Source of the DNA: an uncultured Flavobacteriales bacterium
GTDB lineage: Bacteria; Bacteroidota; Bacteroidia; Flavobacteriales; Crocinitomicaceae
Length of the DNA stretch: 64,000 bases
Reading direction: 5' to 3'
Assembly: GCA_946479285.1 (NCBI GenBank)
Contig: CAMLFH010000005.1
Span: forward strand, 62,001 to 126,000
Shown: in pieces, positions 36,585 through 43,750 of the stretch
How the letters are laid out: each line of letters opens with the position of its first letter
How positions within the stretch are numbered: position 1 is the first letter of the stretch
Position numbers and translations under genes: made by a program
Notes under the pieces: model-generated
The model's database searches: none
The model's input: the letters and a program-made list of their open reading frames with translations, nothing else
Told to the model about the DNA's origin: nothing

Positions 36585-37316
36585 CTAATCGTGGTAAAAG
36601 AACACATGAGAAGAATAACGTTCGTGGTTCCACCAGTCTTTTCGCGCTTTTGCGAAGTAGTTGTAATTCAATTTTCCGGCCTGCGACTGCAAAGGATATT
36701 TGACTACGCCGTTTTCCCGGTATGCTTTTTTGAAGGCCGTTTCAGGAACTACCGGAACAATGTGCCCGGAAAGGCCAACGATCTTTCTCTTTGCACAAAT
36801 GATCCCAACACCGCCGTTTTCATTCACTTTCTGTTGAATTTCATCCAAATCGGTCATTTGTTTCCAGCCAAAACTCGGTCCCCATTCACTCAGCCAATCA
36901 TGAATGGCACTCGAGTAGATTCGGGCAACCGTTTGATCAAAAACCGGAACTACTTCTTCTCCTGCTGCTAATTTTGCAAGAGATTCTTTCGTCCACCAAA
37001 CAGTAGGCAGGTAAACTCCTGCGAAATAGCAAAAATCATAGGCGTACACATTGCAGTAAGTATCATCTACTGTTCGCTGGTAACGTAGGTTGTGCTTCAC
37101 ATCCAGTTTATCGATCAGCTTTTCGATGCTCGCCCGTTTGGTTTCCGGATTCGTCAGGTCCCGGTAAGGAATTTCCGGATCACTGAGCGGATGAGGTTTT
37201 TCCTCCATGGAATCGAGCCGCGATTTTTCGCTCGGCAATAAATGGGCAGGTTTTATTCGGTTGTCCGGTTTTGGATCTTCGAGTATAACTGAATTTGCTG
37301 TAGTTTCTTGTTTCAT
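36585..37316 (-). CDS. Putative cysteine amidase/peptidase (NlpC/P60- or CHAP-like)
   Basis: 243 residues, no signal peptide. The likely catalytic Cys is Cys88 in T-Y-C-N-V-Y-A-Y-D, the His is His185 in S-G-H-I-V-P-V-V-P-E; S-Q-A-G (211-214) could include the polar third residue. The spacing resembles papain-like NlpC/P60 or CHAP folds, with E-N-G-G-V-G-I-I-C between the two. It could cleave an amide bond, possibly the one made by the neighbouring predicted amidoligase, or peptidoglycan stem peptides. It is on the same strand as the amidoligase, with the composite repeat (36444-36578) inserted between them. Confidence 0.7.
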   Translation of the reverse strand: MKQETTANSVILEDPKPDNRIKPAHLLPSEKSRLDSMEEKPHPLSDPEIPYRDLTNPETKRASIEKLIDKLDVKHNLRYQRTVDDTYCNVYAYDFCYFAGVYLPTVWWTKESLAKLAAGEEVVPVFDQTVARIYSSAIHDWLSEWGPSFGWKQMTDLDEIQQKVNENGGVGIICAKRKIVGLSGHIVPVVPETAFKKAYRENGVVKYPLQSQAGKLNYNYFAKARKDWWNHERYSSHVFFYHD

Positions 37317-37529
37317 GTTGAACGTTTTGATTTACGTACAATACTATTTTCCGCATGGGCGAATGCGGTAAAGTTAGTTAATTCCTTGTTTTTAATTGCG
37401 AATTAGTGCATCGCGGTGCAAAAAAATACCACACTTAAATAAGTCCAAAGGAATAAGAATGAAATGTGTACGGTAGTCTCAAACCCTTTTCCTTTCCACA
37501 GTTTTGTTGAAATGCATTGTTCCGCTTAT

Positions 37530-38054
37530 CTACTGTTCCAGTTTTAATTTCATCAGTATATCAGTCTGTTCATCGTCGCCTAATCGGAAAAGATGTTTAT
37601 CAAATGCTGTGAAACCATTTTTTTTGTAAAAACTGATCGCCCTTGGATTTTCTTCCCAAACACCCAGCCATACATATGCTGCGTTTTGCTGTTTTGCCCT
37701 TTCAATGGCTTTGTCATACAATACTTGTCCGATTCCTTTTCCAAGATATGCTTTCAAAACATAAATTCGCTCAATTTCCAAAGCGTTGGGATCTTTTAGA
37801 TCTGTTTGCGAATCCCCGGTGTTTACTTTCAGGTAACCGATCACTTTATCATTCAGGAGCGCAAAATAGAATTCAGAGTTTTTGTCTTCCAGTTCTGCCG
37901 CCAGTTTTTCTTTTGAGAATCCGTCCTCCAGGTAAGCATTCAGGTTTTCTTCGGAATTAAACTCCGAAAATGCTTCTTTAAAAGTTTGTCTTCCGATTTC
38001 CTGCAGCTTTTCCAGGTCTTCGATGCTTATTTTTTTAGTTTTTATGGTTTCCAT
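37530..38054 (-). CDS. GNAT family N-acetyltransferase
   Basis: 174 residues. Core GNAT motifs: F-Y-F-A-L-L-N-D-K-V-I-G-Y-L-K (motif C/D strand), I-E-R-I-Y-V-L-K-A-Y-L-G-K-G-I-G-Q-V-L (acetyl-CoA binding Q/R-x-x-G-x-G/A as K-G-I-G), V-W-L-G-V-W-E-E-N-P-R-A-I-S-F-Y-K-K-N-G-F (motif B). It is related to the YhdJ/PaiA-like or spermidine/spermine N-acetyltransferase group in Bacteroidota, but the acceptor cannot be told from sequence. Monocistronic; 213 nt upstream contain nothing recognisable. Confidence 0.9.
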   Translation of the reverse strand: METIKTKKISIEDLEKLQEIGRQTFKEAFSEFNSEENLNAYLEDGFSKEKLAAELEDKNSEFYFALLNDKVIGYLKVNTGDSQTDLKDPNALEIERIYVLKAYLGKGIGQVLYDKAIERAKQQNAAYVWLGVWEENPRAISFYKKNGFTAFDKHLFRLGDDEQTDILMKLKLEQ

Positions 38055-38117
38055 CTGATTTTATAGTCATTCCAATATTACTAAAATTCAAAAGAATGCA
38101 CTGTTTTAACTATCCAA

Positions 38118-39404
38118 TTAATGGTTCACTGCAACTTTCAGGATCGCTTTGTCTTCATGTGTTTTCAAAACAATGGAATAATTCCCTGCCGGTAAATCAC
38201 TGGTATTGAGTTCGTAGGTATAGGCTCCTTTGGGTTTGTCTGAATTATCAATAACCTTCACTTCTTTCCCGCTTGCATCAAATAGGATCAGTAAGGAACG
38301 GGTGGCTTTCAAGAGCGAAGTTTGAATGGTCAGGTTGCTGCTAACAGGGTTTGGATAACCGGTGAGAGCAATGGTTGAATTAATAGGAACCGGTTCGTTT
38401 TCAGATATACCCGCACTTCCCGGAGGCCCGTACTTACATATTTTGTTGCCGGCAGCAAATATAAGATCGTCATTTACTCTAAATAAGCGGTTGACAGCGG
38501 GACAAATAAAAATGGTATCCCAGGTAAGTCCTCCGTCATTCGATTCGAATGAGTAAACTCCACCGCCGGTCCAACCTTTCATGGGGTTTATAAAACCAAC
38601 TCCCTGTAGGTCCTGATGTGCGGAACTCACCTGGTGAGTAGTCCATGACATTCCTCCGTCTGTTGATTTTACGATGCTTGCCGGTACCTGGGTCATATCT
38701 TCAATAGAGGCAAAGTAAATGCTGTCGGTTAAATGTTGAATTTTCCAGCAGTATCCGTTGGGAGTGGTATTTTGAAATTTATAGGACCAGCTTTGTCCGC
38801 CGTTGGTTGTATAAAGGATCACAGCTGTTTCCAAAGGAAGCGGGCCTTTTCCGGCTACAAATCCGGTATCTTTGCTGATGAAATTCATATCAATCAATGA
38901 ACTTGCGTAAGCCGACATATCTATAAAGTTCCAGGAATCTCCTCCATCCGTTGATTTTACCAGGTAGGCTGAATCCTGGAACCAATTCCCGCAGCCATAG
39001 ATGGTGTTCGGATCAGCAATGGCCAAACCGCAAATGCCTTTCCGGGCTTTTGGGTGTAACAAGTTTGTAAGGTCACTCCAGGTTGTTCCACCATCGTTTG
39101 TTCTCATCAACACATTCACGGGAGTGAGTGGAAATGAACCGACAAATCCTTTCTGTGCATTTACAAATCTGGCTGAACGGTAATGAACATCGGTGCTTTC
39201 AAGAACCAGGTCCCAGGTAAACCCGCCATCGGTAGTTTTGACAATTTTCCCATCACCACAAACGGCATAACCTGTTTGCGAATCAACCATGAAAAGGTCG
39301 TTGACCCTTGTGCCGAAAGCGGGTGCATTACAAACGGTCCAGCTGTTTTGTGCAAACGAATGGATGGAGGCAATTAGGACGATGAAGGTTAAGATTGTTT
39401 TCAT
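38118..39404 (-). CDS. T9SS type A sorted YCF48/BNR-like repeat protein
   Basis: 428 residues with signal peptide ending S-F-A-Q. The body is a beta propeller with at least six T/S-x-D/N-G-G-x-x-W repeats (T-T-D-G-G-F-T-W, T-N-D-G-G-T-T-W, S-T-D-G-G-D-S-W, T-T-N-G-G-Q-S-W, S-T-D-G-G-M-S-W, S-N-D-G-G-L-T-W), as in YCF48-like and BNR-like proteins. Residues ~347-428 are a T9SS type A sorting domain (Y-P-N-P-V-S-S-N-L, F-D-A-S-G-K-E-V, L-P-A-G-N-Y-S-I-V-L). A surface or secreted protein of unknown target. Confidence 0.9.
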   Translation of the reverse strand: MKTILTFIVLIASIHSFAQNSWTVCNAPAFGTRVNDLFMVDSQTGYAVCGDGKIVKTTDGGFTWDLVLESTDVHYRSARFVNAQKGFVGSFPLTPVNVLMRTNDGGTTWSDLTNLLHPKARKGICGLAIADPNTIYGCGNWFQDSAYLVKSTDGGDSWNFIDMSAYASSLIDMNFISKDTGFVAGKGPLPLETAVILYTTNGGQSWSYKFQNTTPNGYCWKIQHLTDSIYFASIEDMTQVPASIVKSTDGGMSWTTHQVSSAHQDLQGVGFINPMKGWTGGGVYSFESNDGGLTWDTIFICPAVNRLFRVNDDLIFAAGNKICKYGPPGSAGISENEPVPINSTIALTGYPNPVSSNLTIQTSLLKATRSLLILFDASGKEVKVIDNSDKPKGAYTYELNTSDLPAGNYSIVLKTHEDKAILKVAVNH

Positions 39405-39625
39405 TTTTTAGCGATGTAATTGATTTAATACTTCAAACGATCTAATTGGAGCATCGGTTGGGAGTGTTTCATTTTATTTATTTTCTCTAGTGCTGTTTTC
39501 ATCTCACATTTACTGTCTAAAACTACAAACACTCGCTCCAGCCAGAAGAAATTTACTCATTCTGGTTGAGAACTTAGAAAATCCTTTTTAAATTGGCAGG
39601 ACTTAATCATACTAAAACAAATGCT

Positions 39626-39883
39626 ATGAACGGAGATATTCTAGACCAACTATCCAAAGAAACAGGTTGTCCCAAGTGCGGAAGTAATTCAGTTGCGCCG
39701 GTAGGCTGGACCTGGTGGGGAGGAATGATCGGACCCAAAATGATCAACCATACGAAATGCCAAAGCTGTAATTACACGTACAATAGTAAAACGCGTCAGT
39801 CAAATACGAGAGGCATTGTTATCTATACAGTCGCTGCAGGAGTTATCGGATTGGTAGTTTTCTTTTTGATAAACAACAGATAG
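39626..39883 (+). CDS. Zinc-ribbon membrane protein
   Basis: 85 residues from ATG 39626 (MNGDILDQLSKETG); an upstream in-frame TTG at 39593 gives no better start. Two zinc-ribbon half sites (C-P-K-C-G and C-Q-S-C-N-Y) are followed by a C-terminal transmembrane helix (I-V-I-Y-T-V-A-A-G-V-I-G-L-V-V-F-F-L-I). Small proteins of this type occur widely in Bacteroidota without known function. It converges with the RAYT gene. Confidence 0.78.
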   Translation: MNGDILDQLSKETGCPKCGSNSVAPVGWTWWGGMIGPKMINHTKCQSCNYTYNSKTRQSNTRGIVIYTVAAGVIGLVVFFLINNR

Positions 39884-39916
39884 TAGTTTTATAGGCCTAG
39901 ATTGGCACTAGTCTCA

Positions 39917-39949
39917 AAGCTAGCGCGAGTCTGTGACTCGTGCTAGCTT
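39917..39949. repeat. REP-like hairpin 3' of the RAYT gene
   Basis: AAGCTAGCGCGAGTC (39917-39931) and GACTCGTGCTAGCTT (39935-39949) form a 15-bp stem with one G-T wobble and a TGT loop. It lies 8 nt from the transposase stop. It shares GCGCGAG with the palindrome on the other side of the gene. Confidence 0.8.
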
Positions 39950-39957
39950 GATCGAAA

Positions 39958-40509
39958 TTATATTCCCATCAAATCGATTTCCAAAACAGTTTGATCACCC
40001 GCATAATTTCTTGCGCTGCTGTATTTCCAGTCAACCGAATTCGTTACTAATCCCTTTTTTACCGGATTATTATGAATATAGTCCACTTTTTGTTTGACAA
40101 CCCAACTACTAAAAACTTCGATCGGTTGATTGTTTTGTTGCCATAATTGATAGTTGGTAACATTACTATTTTTCTTTCCGGCTTCTTCAAATAACTTTAG
40201 CAAGTATTCTTTTCTGCTTTCTTGGGGATTTTCTTTTATGGCTTGTATCAATTTACGGGAAGTGAATCCTTTAAAATCACGCATAAAACCCGAAGGATCA
40301 TTTTTAACGGATCTAAAAACTAAATGAACATGATTGGGCATAAATACGTAAGCGTAAAGTTCAATCCCCTTGTGTTTTCTGCAATAACTTAAGGAATCGG
40401 CTAAGATCCCCAGATAGATTTCCCTGGTAAAAAGATCAACCCAATTGACGGTTGCGAAACTTACGAAATAAGCTGATTCCGGATTTCTAAATTTATATTT
40501 CCTGCTCAT
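39958..40509 (-). CDS. REP-associated tyrosine transposase (RAYT, IS200-like Y1)
   Basis: 183 residues. The HUH motif is F-M-P-N-H60-V-H62-L-V-F and the catalytic Tyr is likely Tyr144 in D-Y-I-H-N-N-P-V-K-K-G-L, followed by W-K-Y-S-S-A-R-N-Y. These are standard for the single-copy Y1 transposases that process REP/BIME palindromes. There are no terminal IS ends, but palindromes lie on both sides (39917-39949 and 40601-40643), the standard RAYT-REP arrangement. It is isolated and on the minus strand. It may act on other elements in the window, through a 20-nt sequence shared with copy C. Confidence 0.92.
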   Translation of the reverse strand: MSRKYKFRNPESAYFVSFATVNWVDLFTREIYLGILADSLSYCRKHKGIELYAYVFMPNHVHLVFRSVKNDPSGFMRDFKGFTSRKLIQAIKENPQESRKEYLLKLFEEAGKKNSNVTNYQLWQQNNQPIEVFSSWVVKQKVDYIHNNPVKKGLVTNSVDWKYSSARNYAGDQTVLEIDLMGI

Positions 40510-40600
40510 TTACTTTAAGTTAGTAAAAAAGTAGATTAAATCAAACCGATTTTGATCTTAATATAATTGGTCAATTGGTCCGGAGCTTTTGTTTCTGCGC

Positions 40601-40643
40601 GGCGCGAGCAGATCCCGAATTGTCGGGACAGGTCGCTCGCGCC
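40601..40643. repeat. Nested REP-like palindrome 5' of the RAYT gene
   Basis: GGCGCGAGC (40601-40609) and GCTCGCGCC (40635-40643) are perfect outer arms; inside, TCCCGA-ATTG-TCGGGA (40613-40628) forms an inner hairpin. GATCCCGAATTGTCGGGACA (40611-40630) is the exact complement of 36554-36573 in element C. Confidence 0.85.
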
Positions 40644-40705
40644 ACCTCAATGAAAGTTCAGGGAATTAGCTAAATTTGCGGGCCTTTAATTTGAAATCGA
40701 TATTC

Positions 40706-41107
40706 ATGAAAAAGATCATTTATTCAGCCTTATTAATCTTATTGACCGTATTTTCTGTACAAGCACAAACGCCTGAAGAAGTTTATTCCGTTGCATCAAA
40801 AGAAGTCAAGAACAAGATCGACGAGAACAAAAAAAAGGGGGAAAATCCATTGTCGGGAATTGCTGCAAAGCATGTCTTCAAAATTGATGGTCCGATAGGT
40901 TATTATTTAGCCGATTTGGATGTGCATATTATTGAAGCTCCGGAAATGATTGATTATGCTTTGAATTTGAATAGAGATTGGAGTAAAATCCTCTCAGTAG
41001 AATTTGAATGTAACGCCATCCTGACTCTGGAAGAGATCAAAACCTATTTACTAAAAGTAAATGTCACGATTGTTAAAGATAAAGTGAGTTATTATGTGAA
41101 GCAGTGA
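40706..41107 (+). CDS. Small secreted protein, unknown function
   Basis: 133 residues from ATG 40706 (MKKIIYSALLILLTVFSVQAQ), chosen for its signal peptide. The mature region has V-Y-S-V-A-S-K-E-V-K-N-K-I-D and a C-terminal mixed alpha/beta segment (E-I-K-T-Y-L-L-K-V-N-V-T-I-V-K-D). No family recognised. It is 62 nt downstream of a REP-like palindrome and directly upstream of the 21-bp tandem repeat. Confidence 0.68.
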   Translation: MKKIIYSALLILLTVFSVQAQTPEEVYSVASKEVKNKIDENKKKGENPLSGIAAKHVFKIDGPIGYYLADLDVHIIEAPEMIDYALNLNRDWSKILSVEFECNAILTLEEIKTYLLKVNVTIVKDKVSYYVKQ

Positions 41108-41125
41108 TAAGCCTTCTACGAACGT

Positions 41126-41480
41126 GAGTCCATCTTCAATCAAAATGATTTAATCTTCAGCCGTCCGGAAGTGATGTTCCTAAAAATGATTGTATCTGAA
41201 AGGAAAATGAGTCAATCTCAAATCGAATCAATTCAATCTTCAACTAAAACTATTCAATCTCGAATCAAAACAATCGAGTTTGAACCGAAAGCAATTCAAT
41301 CTCTAATCAAAGCAATTGAATCTGCAAGCAAAGCAATTCAATCTTCAACCAAAACAATTCAATCTCAAATCGAATCTATCGCATCTTCAACGAAATCTAT
41401 TCGGTCTTTAATCAGAACTAAGCCGTCTGCATGGGAATGGATTGCATCTTCCGCCGGATTTAGTTGATCTTCACATGGCA
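41126..41480 (+). repeat. 21-bp tandem repeat array (minisatellite), about 16-17 units
   Basis: Imperfect 21-bp units with consensus about ATTCAATCTNNAAYCAAAAC (20 nt shown) repeat from near 41126 to 41480; the clearest nine are 41219-41407. The first units are more degenerate. Within units the dinucleotide after ATTCAATCT varies (TC, CG, CT, GC, CA, TT), while TCAAC and NNAATC units roughly alternate, giving a loose 42-bp higher order. The frame is open over the array. Confidence 0.88.
41171..41467 (+). CDS. Possible heptad-repeat protein encoded by the 21-bp array
   Basis: A stop-free frame runs from 41111 to the TGA at 41465-41467; GTG 41171 or ATG 41174 could start it. The 21-bp period gives seven-residue repeats of the type I-Q-S-S-T-K-T, I-Q-S-R-I-K-T, I-Q-S-L-I-K-A, with Ile at position 1 and a mix at position 5, like a coiled-coil heptad with short core. 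There is no signal peptide or known domain. It may instead be non-coding, because changes are not concentrated at third positions. Confidence 0.35.
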   Translation: MMFLKMIVSERKMSQSQIESIQSSTKTIQSRIKTIEFEPKAIQSLIKAIESASKAIQSSTKTIQSQIESIASSTKSIRSLIRTKPSAWEWIASSAGFS

Positions 41481-41503
41481 GGAAGTTCGCGCCAAAGTGT
41501 TTT

Positions 41504-41880
41504 CTACTTGGCGTTATTCATTATTTCCTCAAATTCTGCAGGGGTGATGATCCCAAGTCTCGATAACGCCATGGAAAAGTAGGGTTCGAAATCTTGTCCG
41601 CCTTTATTGTTTTGATTTCAATAAGCATTGGTACCACCTCGGGATTGTCTTTAAAAAGATGAATTCGTTTGAATGCGGCAAGTTTTACAGGAAGATCGGT
41701 GTCATTTAAAACAGCATATTTCATAAAGGGGAAGTATTCAGATTTACCCGTGCCACCAACAACCATAATTACCCCCATTCTATCTTCCGCACTTAACTTT
41801 GTGAATTCGTCAAGGGTGGGAATTGTTTTCTTTTCGTTAGTATGTCCTTGTCTGCCAAATAGTTTGTCGAATATACTCAT
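41504..41880 (-). pseudogene. Frameshifted small gene, unknown function
   Basis: The 119-residue frame from ATG 41880 (M-S-I-F-D-K-L-F-G-R) ends at 41521 with an unnatural tail. A one-base shift near 41603-41614 gives G-G-Q-D-F-E-P-Y-F-S-M-A-L-S-R-L-G-I-I-T-P-A-E-F-E-E-I-M-N-N-A-K, ending at TAG 41504-41506, which looks far more protein-like. The native sequence probably had one more base there (for example T-N-K-G-G-Q). I do not recognise the family. Either an assembly/sequencing error or a real disruption. Confidence 0.7.
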
Positions 41881-41926
41881 GGTTGAAGATTTTTGTTGCT
41901 GAGATTAAATATTGAACTTTGGCAGC

Positions 41927-42217
41927 TTATTGCAGTTGATTTAGATCTTGTCTTCCAATAATAGCCATGATTTCAACAAACTCTCCGTTCGTTTTGAAGA
42001 AGATACTATCAACGCCACAAACACAGCGTCTGTATCCCGGTTTAATGAAATCCACAGATTCGAATAAATGTGGGTTTTTCGCAATTAATTCAAAGTGGTC
42101 AAAGAAAGATTCAAAGTATTTGTCGGCTTGCTTTATTCCAAATTGCGTCACACCGTAATGATGAATTCGGATCAAATCCTCTTTTGCGGTATTGCTTAGT
42201 TTGTACTTACTCACCAA
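41927..42217 (-). CDS. parE: ParE/RelE-family toxin
   Basis: 96 residues with the standard ParE/RelE layout: Y-K-L-S-N-T-A-K-E-D-L-I-R-I, Y-G-V-T-Q-F-G-I-K-Q-A-D-K-Y, an I-A-K-N-P-H-L-F segment, R-R-C-V-C-G-V-D-S-I-F-F-K and E-I-M-A-I-I-G-R-Q-D-L. ParE homologues inhibit DNA gyrase, RelE homologues cut mRNA; ParE is favoured by the ParD-like partner and the absence of clear RelE ribonuclease residues. It overlaps the antitoxin gene by 11 nt. Confidence 0.9.
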   Translation of the reverse strand: MVSKYKLSNTAKEDLIRIHHYGVTQFGIKQADKYFESFFDHFELIAKNPHLFESVDFIKPGYRRCVCGVDSIFFKTNGEFVEIMAIIGRQDLNQLQ

Positions 42218-42446
42218 GTAAGCTGTTAGACTGGTTTAGAATCTCGGCTTTAGTTTCTGTTGTAAAACCGGATTTCTCTGCCCGTTCTAATTTAAGTCTG
42301 ATTAAGTCGATTTGTTGTTGCTGATTTCTCGCTTGTCGAACCAAATCATTGACCAATTCACTCTTGCTGGAATATTCTTTGTTTTCGATTTGGCTTTTTA
42401 ACCATTCGTCATTTGGTTCTGTAAAGGAAATGCTTTGTCTTCTCAT
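42207..42446 (-). CDS. parD: ParD-like antitoxin (RHH/CopG)
   Basis: 79 residues. The N-terminal ~45 residues form a ribbon-helix-helix DNA-binding domain (Q-S-I-S-F-T-E-P-N-D-E-W-L, then K-E-Y-S-S-K-S-E-L-V-N-D-L-V-R), the C-terminal half is a charged helix (L-I-R-L-K-L-E-R-A-E-K-S-G-F) that should cover the toxin. It autoregulates, as indicated by the palindrome at its start codon. The antitoxin is first, toxin second, as usual. Confidence 0.92.
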   Translation of the reverse strand: MRRQSISFTEPNDEWLKSQIENKEYSSKSELVNDLVRQARNQQQQIDLIRLKLERAEKSGFTTETKAEILNQSNSLLGE

Positions 42447-42488
42447 GATGCACGGGTTGTGGTGTAAATTTACACCAATAATGCATCA
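42446..42488. promoter_or_regulatory. Palindromic operator of the ParD/ParE operon
   Basis: GGTGTAAATTTACACC (42461-42476) is a perfect 16-bp palindrome immediately upstream of the antitoxin gene, and TGATGCA (42446-42452) / TGCATCA (42482-42488) flank it as a second nested palindrome reaching the start codon. This is the expected site for RHH antitoxin autorepression. Confidence 0.75.
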
Positions 42489-42533
42489 ATTGCAATTATT
42501 GCTGGAATTAATCGACAGATTCTCTACTTAATG

Positions 42534-43124
42534 TCACCTGATTAATAATTTATAAAACCAAAGCCCTAAAGGAATGGCAATAAAAGCTGAAACAAAAGTC
42601 GCTATAAATACAAGCACATTGTTTTTACTTTGTCTTGTCAAAAGTCTAATAAATACATATGAAATTAAAAGAATCCCCAATGTCAGAATGTAATACATTT
42701 TGCCTGTCTGAATAATTGAATAGCACCATAACCCAGCACCGATTAAACTTGATATAATTACTCCAATTACACTTCCAATAATTGTCCTGGAATTAATTGA
42801 AGTGTCTTTCATGTCTTGTGCAATCCCATTAATTGCAAGATCAATAATGTAGTTTAGTTGTTCTGTCGTTAATAGGTCTGACGAAATCGAAGATTTAATT
42901 TGGTCAGGATCCGGATTGTCTTTATAGAGCGAAAAAACCAGTTTATTTATTCGCCTAATCTCATCTGGCACAGCGTTTTGTTCACTTACACTCTTTTTTA
43001 ATGCGTCGGTGCCTCCACGTTTGTCGATTTCAGCCACGAGGTCTTTGTCCGCCTGTCCTGAATAATCAAGGGCTGTGGTATAAGATTCTAATAATTCCGT
43101 GTTTGAATATTTACTGTAATTCAT
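42534..43124 (-). CDS. Membrane protein of unknown function
   Basis: 196 residues. The N-terminal ~100 residues are soluble and acidic with a DUF-like S-N-T-E-L-L-E-S-Y and E-I-D-K-R-G-G pattern, followed by three transmembrane segments (about 112-132, 142-160 and 170-192). It lies in the accessory region between the toxin-antitoxin pair and the ankyrin gene. No family recognised. Confidence 0.68.
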   Translation of the reverse strand: MNYSKYSNTELLESYTTALDYSGQADKDLVAEIDKRGGTDALKKSVSEQNAVPDEIRRINKLVFSLYKDNPDPDQIKSSISSDLLTTEQLNYIIDLAINGIAQDMKDTSINSRTIIGSVIGVIISSLIGAGLWCYSIIQTGKMYYILTLGILLISYVFIRLLTRQSKNNVLVFIATFVSAFIAIPLGLWFYKLLIR

Positions 43125-43189
43125 GCGTCTGTATAAATTCCGCCTAACTGATCTAGTTACGAATTAATCCCCTATATCACTCTTAGCCG

Positions 43190-43675
43190 TCAAAAGTTAA
43201 AACCTCCGATTGTTTCAGATAAATTTCTCGGTGTCATTTTATGATTAGCAACGTGGTCAAGGTTTGCACCATTATCTACCAATAAATTTACTAAAGTTGT
43301 GTCGCCTTGGGAAGAAGAGACTGCTCTCCAAAGTGGTGTATTGCCGTGGTTGTCTTGCACTTCAATATCTGCACCTTTCTCGATAAGAGTTTTAGCACAA
43401 TCAGTTGTTTTTTGTTGGACGGCGAAATGAAGGGCAGAGTCACCATTTCTGTCTCTATGGTTAATATTTGCTCCGTTGTCAATTAGCCAAGTCAACAAAG
43501 TGTGATTACCATAAAAAGCTGACCATATTAGTGCCGTTCGTAAATAGCCGTCACAAGCGTCTACGCCAACTTCCATCAAAAGAGTTTTTACTTTATCATT
43601 TTCTAGACTTTCAATATCCCAAGTCATTGAGTCAACACGAGGGTCTGATTTATTTGGTCTGCCTGATCTTGCCAT
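43190..43675 (-). CDS. Ankyrin-repeat protein
   Basis: 161 residues with three to four ankyrin repeats: R-T-A-L-I-W-S-A-F-Y-G-N-H-T-L-L-T-W-L-I-D-N-G-A-N-I-N, D-S-A-L-H-F-A-V-Q-Q-K and N-T-P-L-W-R-A-V, each with G-A-D/N-I. Cytosolic, no signal. A protein-binding scaffold; no partner is recognisable. It may be a member of an accessory island, or an immunity-like protein next to the membrane gene at 42534. Confidence 0.85.
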   Translation of the reverse strand: MARSGRPNKSDPRVDSMTWDIESLENDKVKTLLMEVGVDACDGYLRTALIWSAFYGNHTLLTWLIDNGANINHRDRNGDSALHFAVQQKTTDCAKTLIEKGADIEVQDNHGNTPLWRAVSSSQGDTTLVNLLVDNGANLDHVANHKMTPRNLSETIGGFNF

Positions 43676-43750
43676 TTTTCTTTCTGTTAGTCAATTTGGT
43701 TCATTTTTAAAAAAAACGCGTGATAACTTAGATGTCTCATAAAACAATTC

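Noticed and set aside
36309..36703. Short open frames across 36.3-36.7 kb
   Set aside because: They cover the repeat element C and the ends of adjacent genes, with no start context or coding character.
41126..41480. Regular repeats as a CRISPR array
   Set aside because: Units are directly adjacent with no unique spacers, and no cas gene is in the window.
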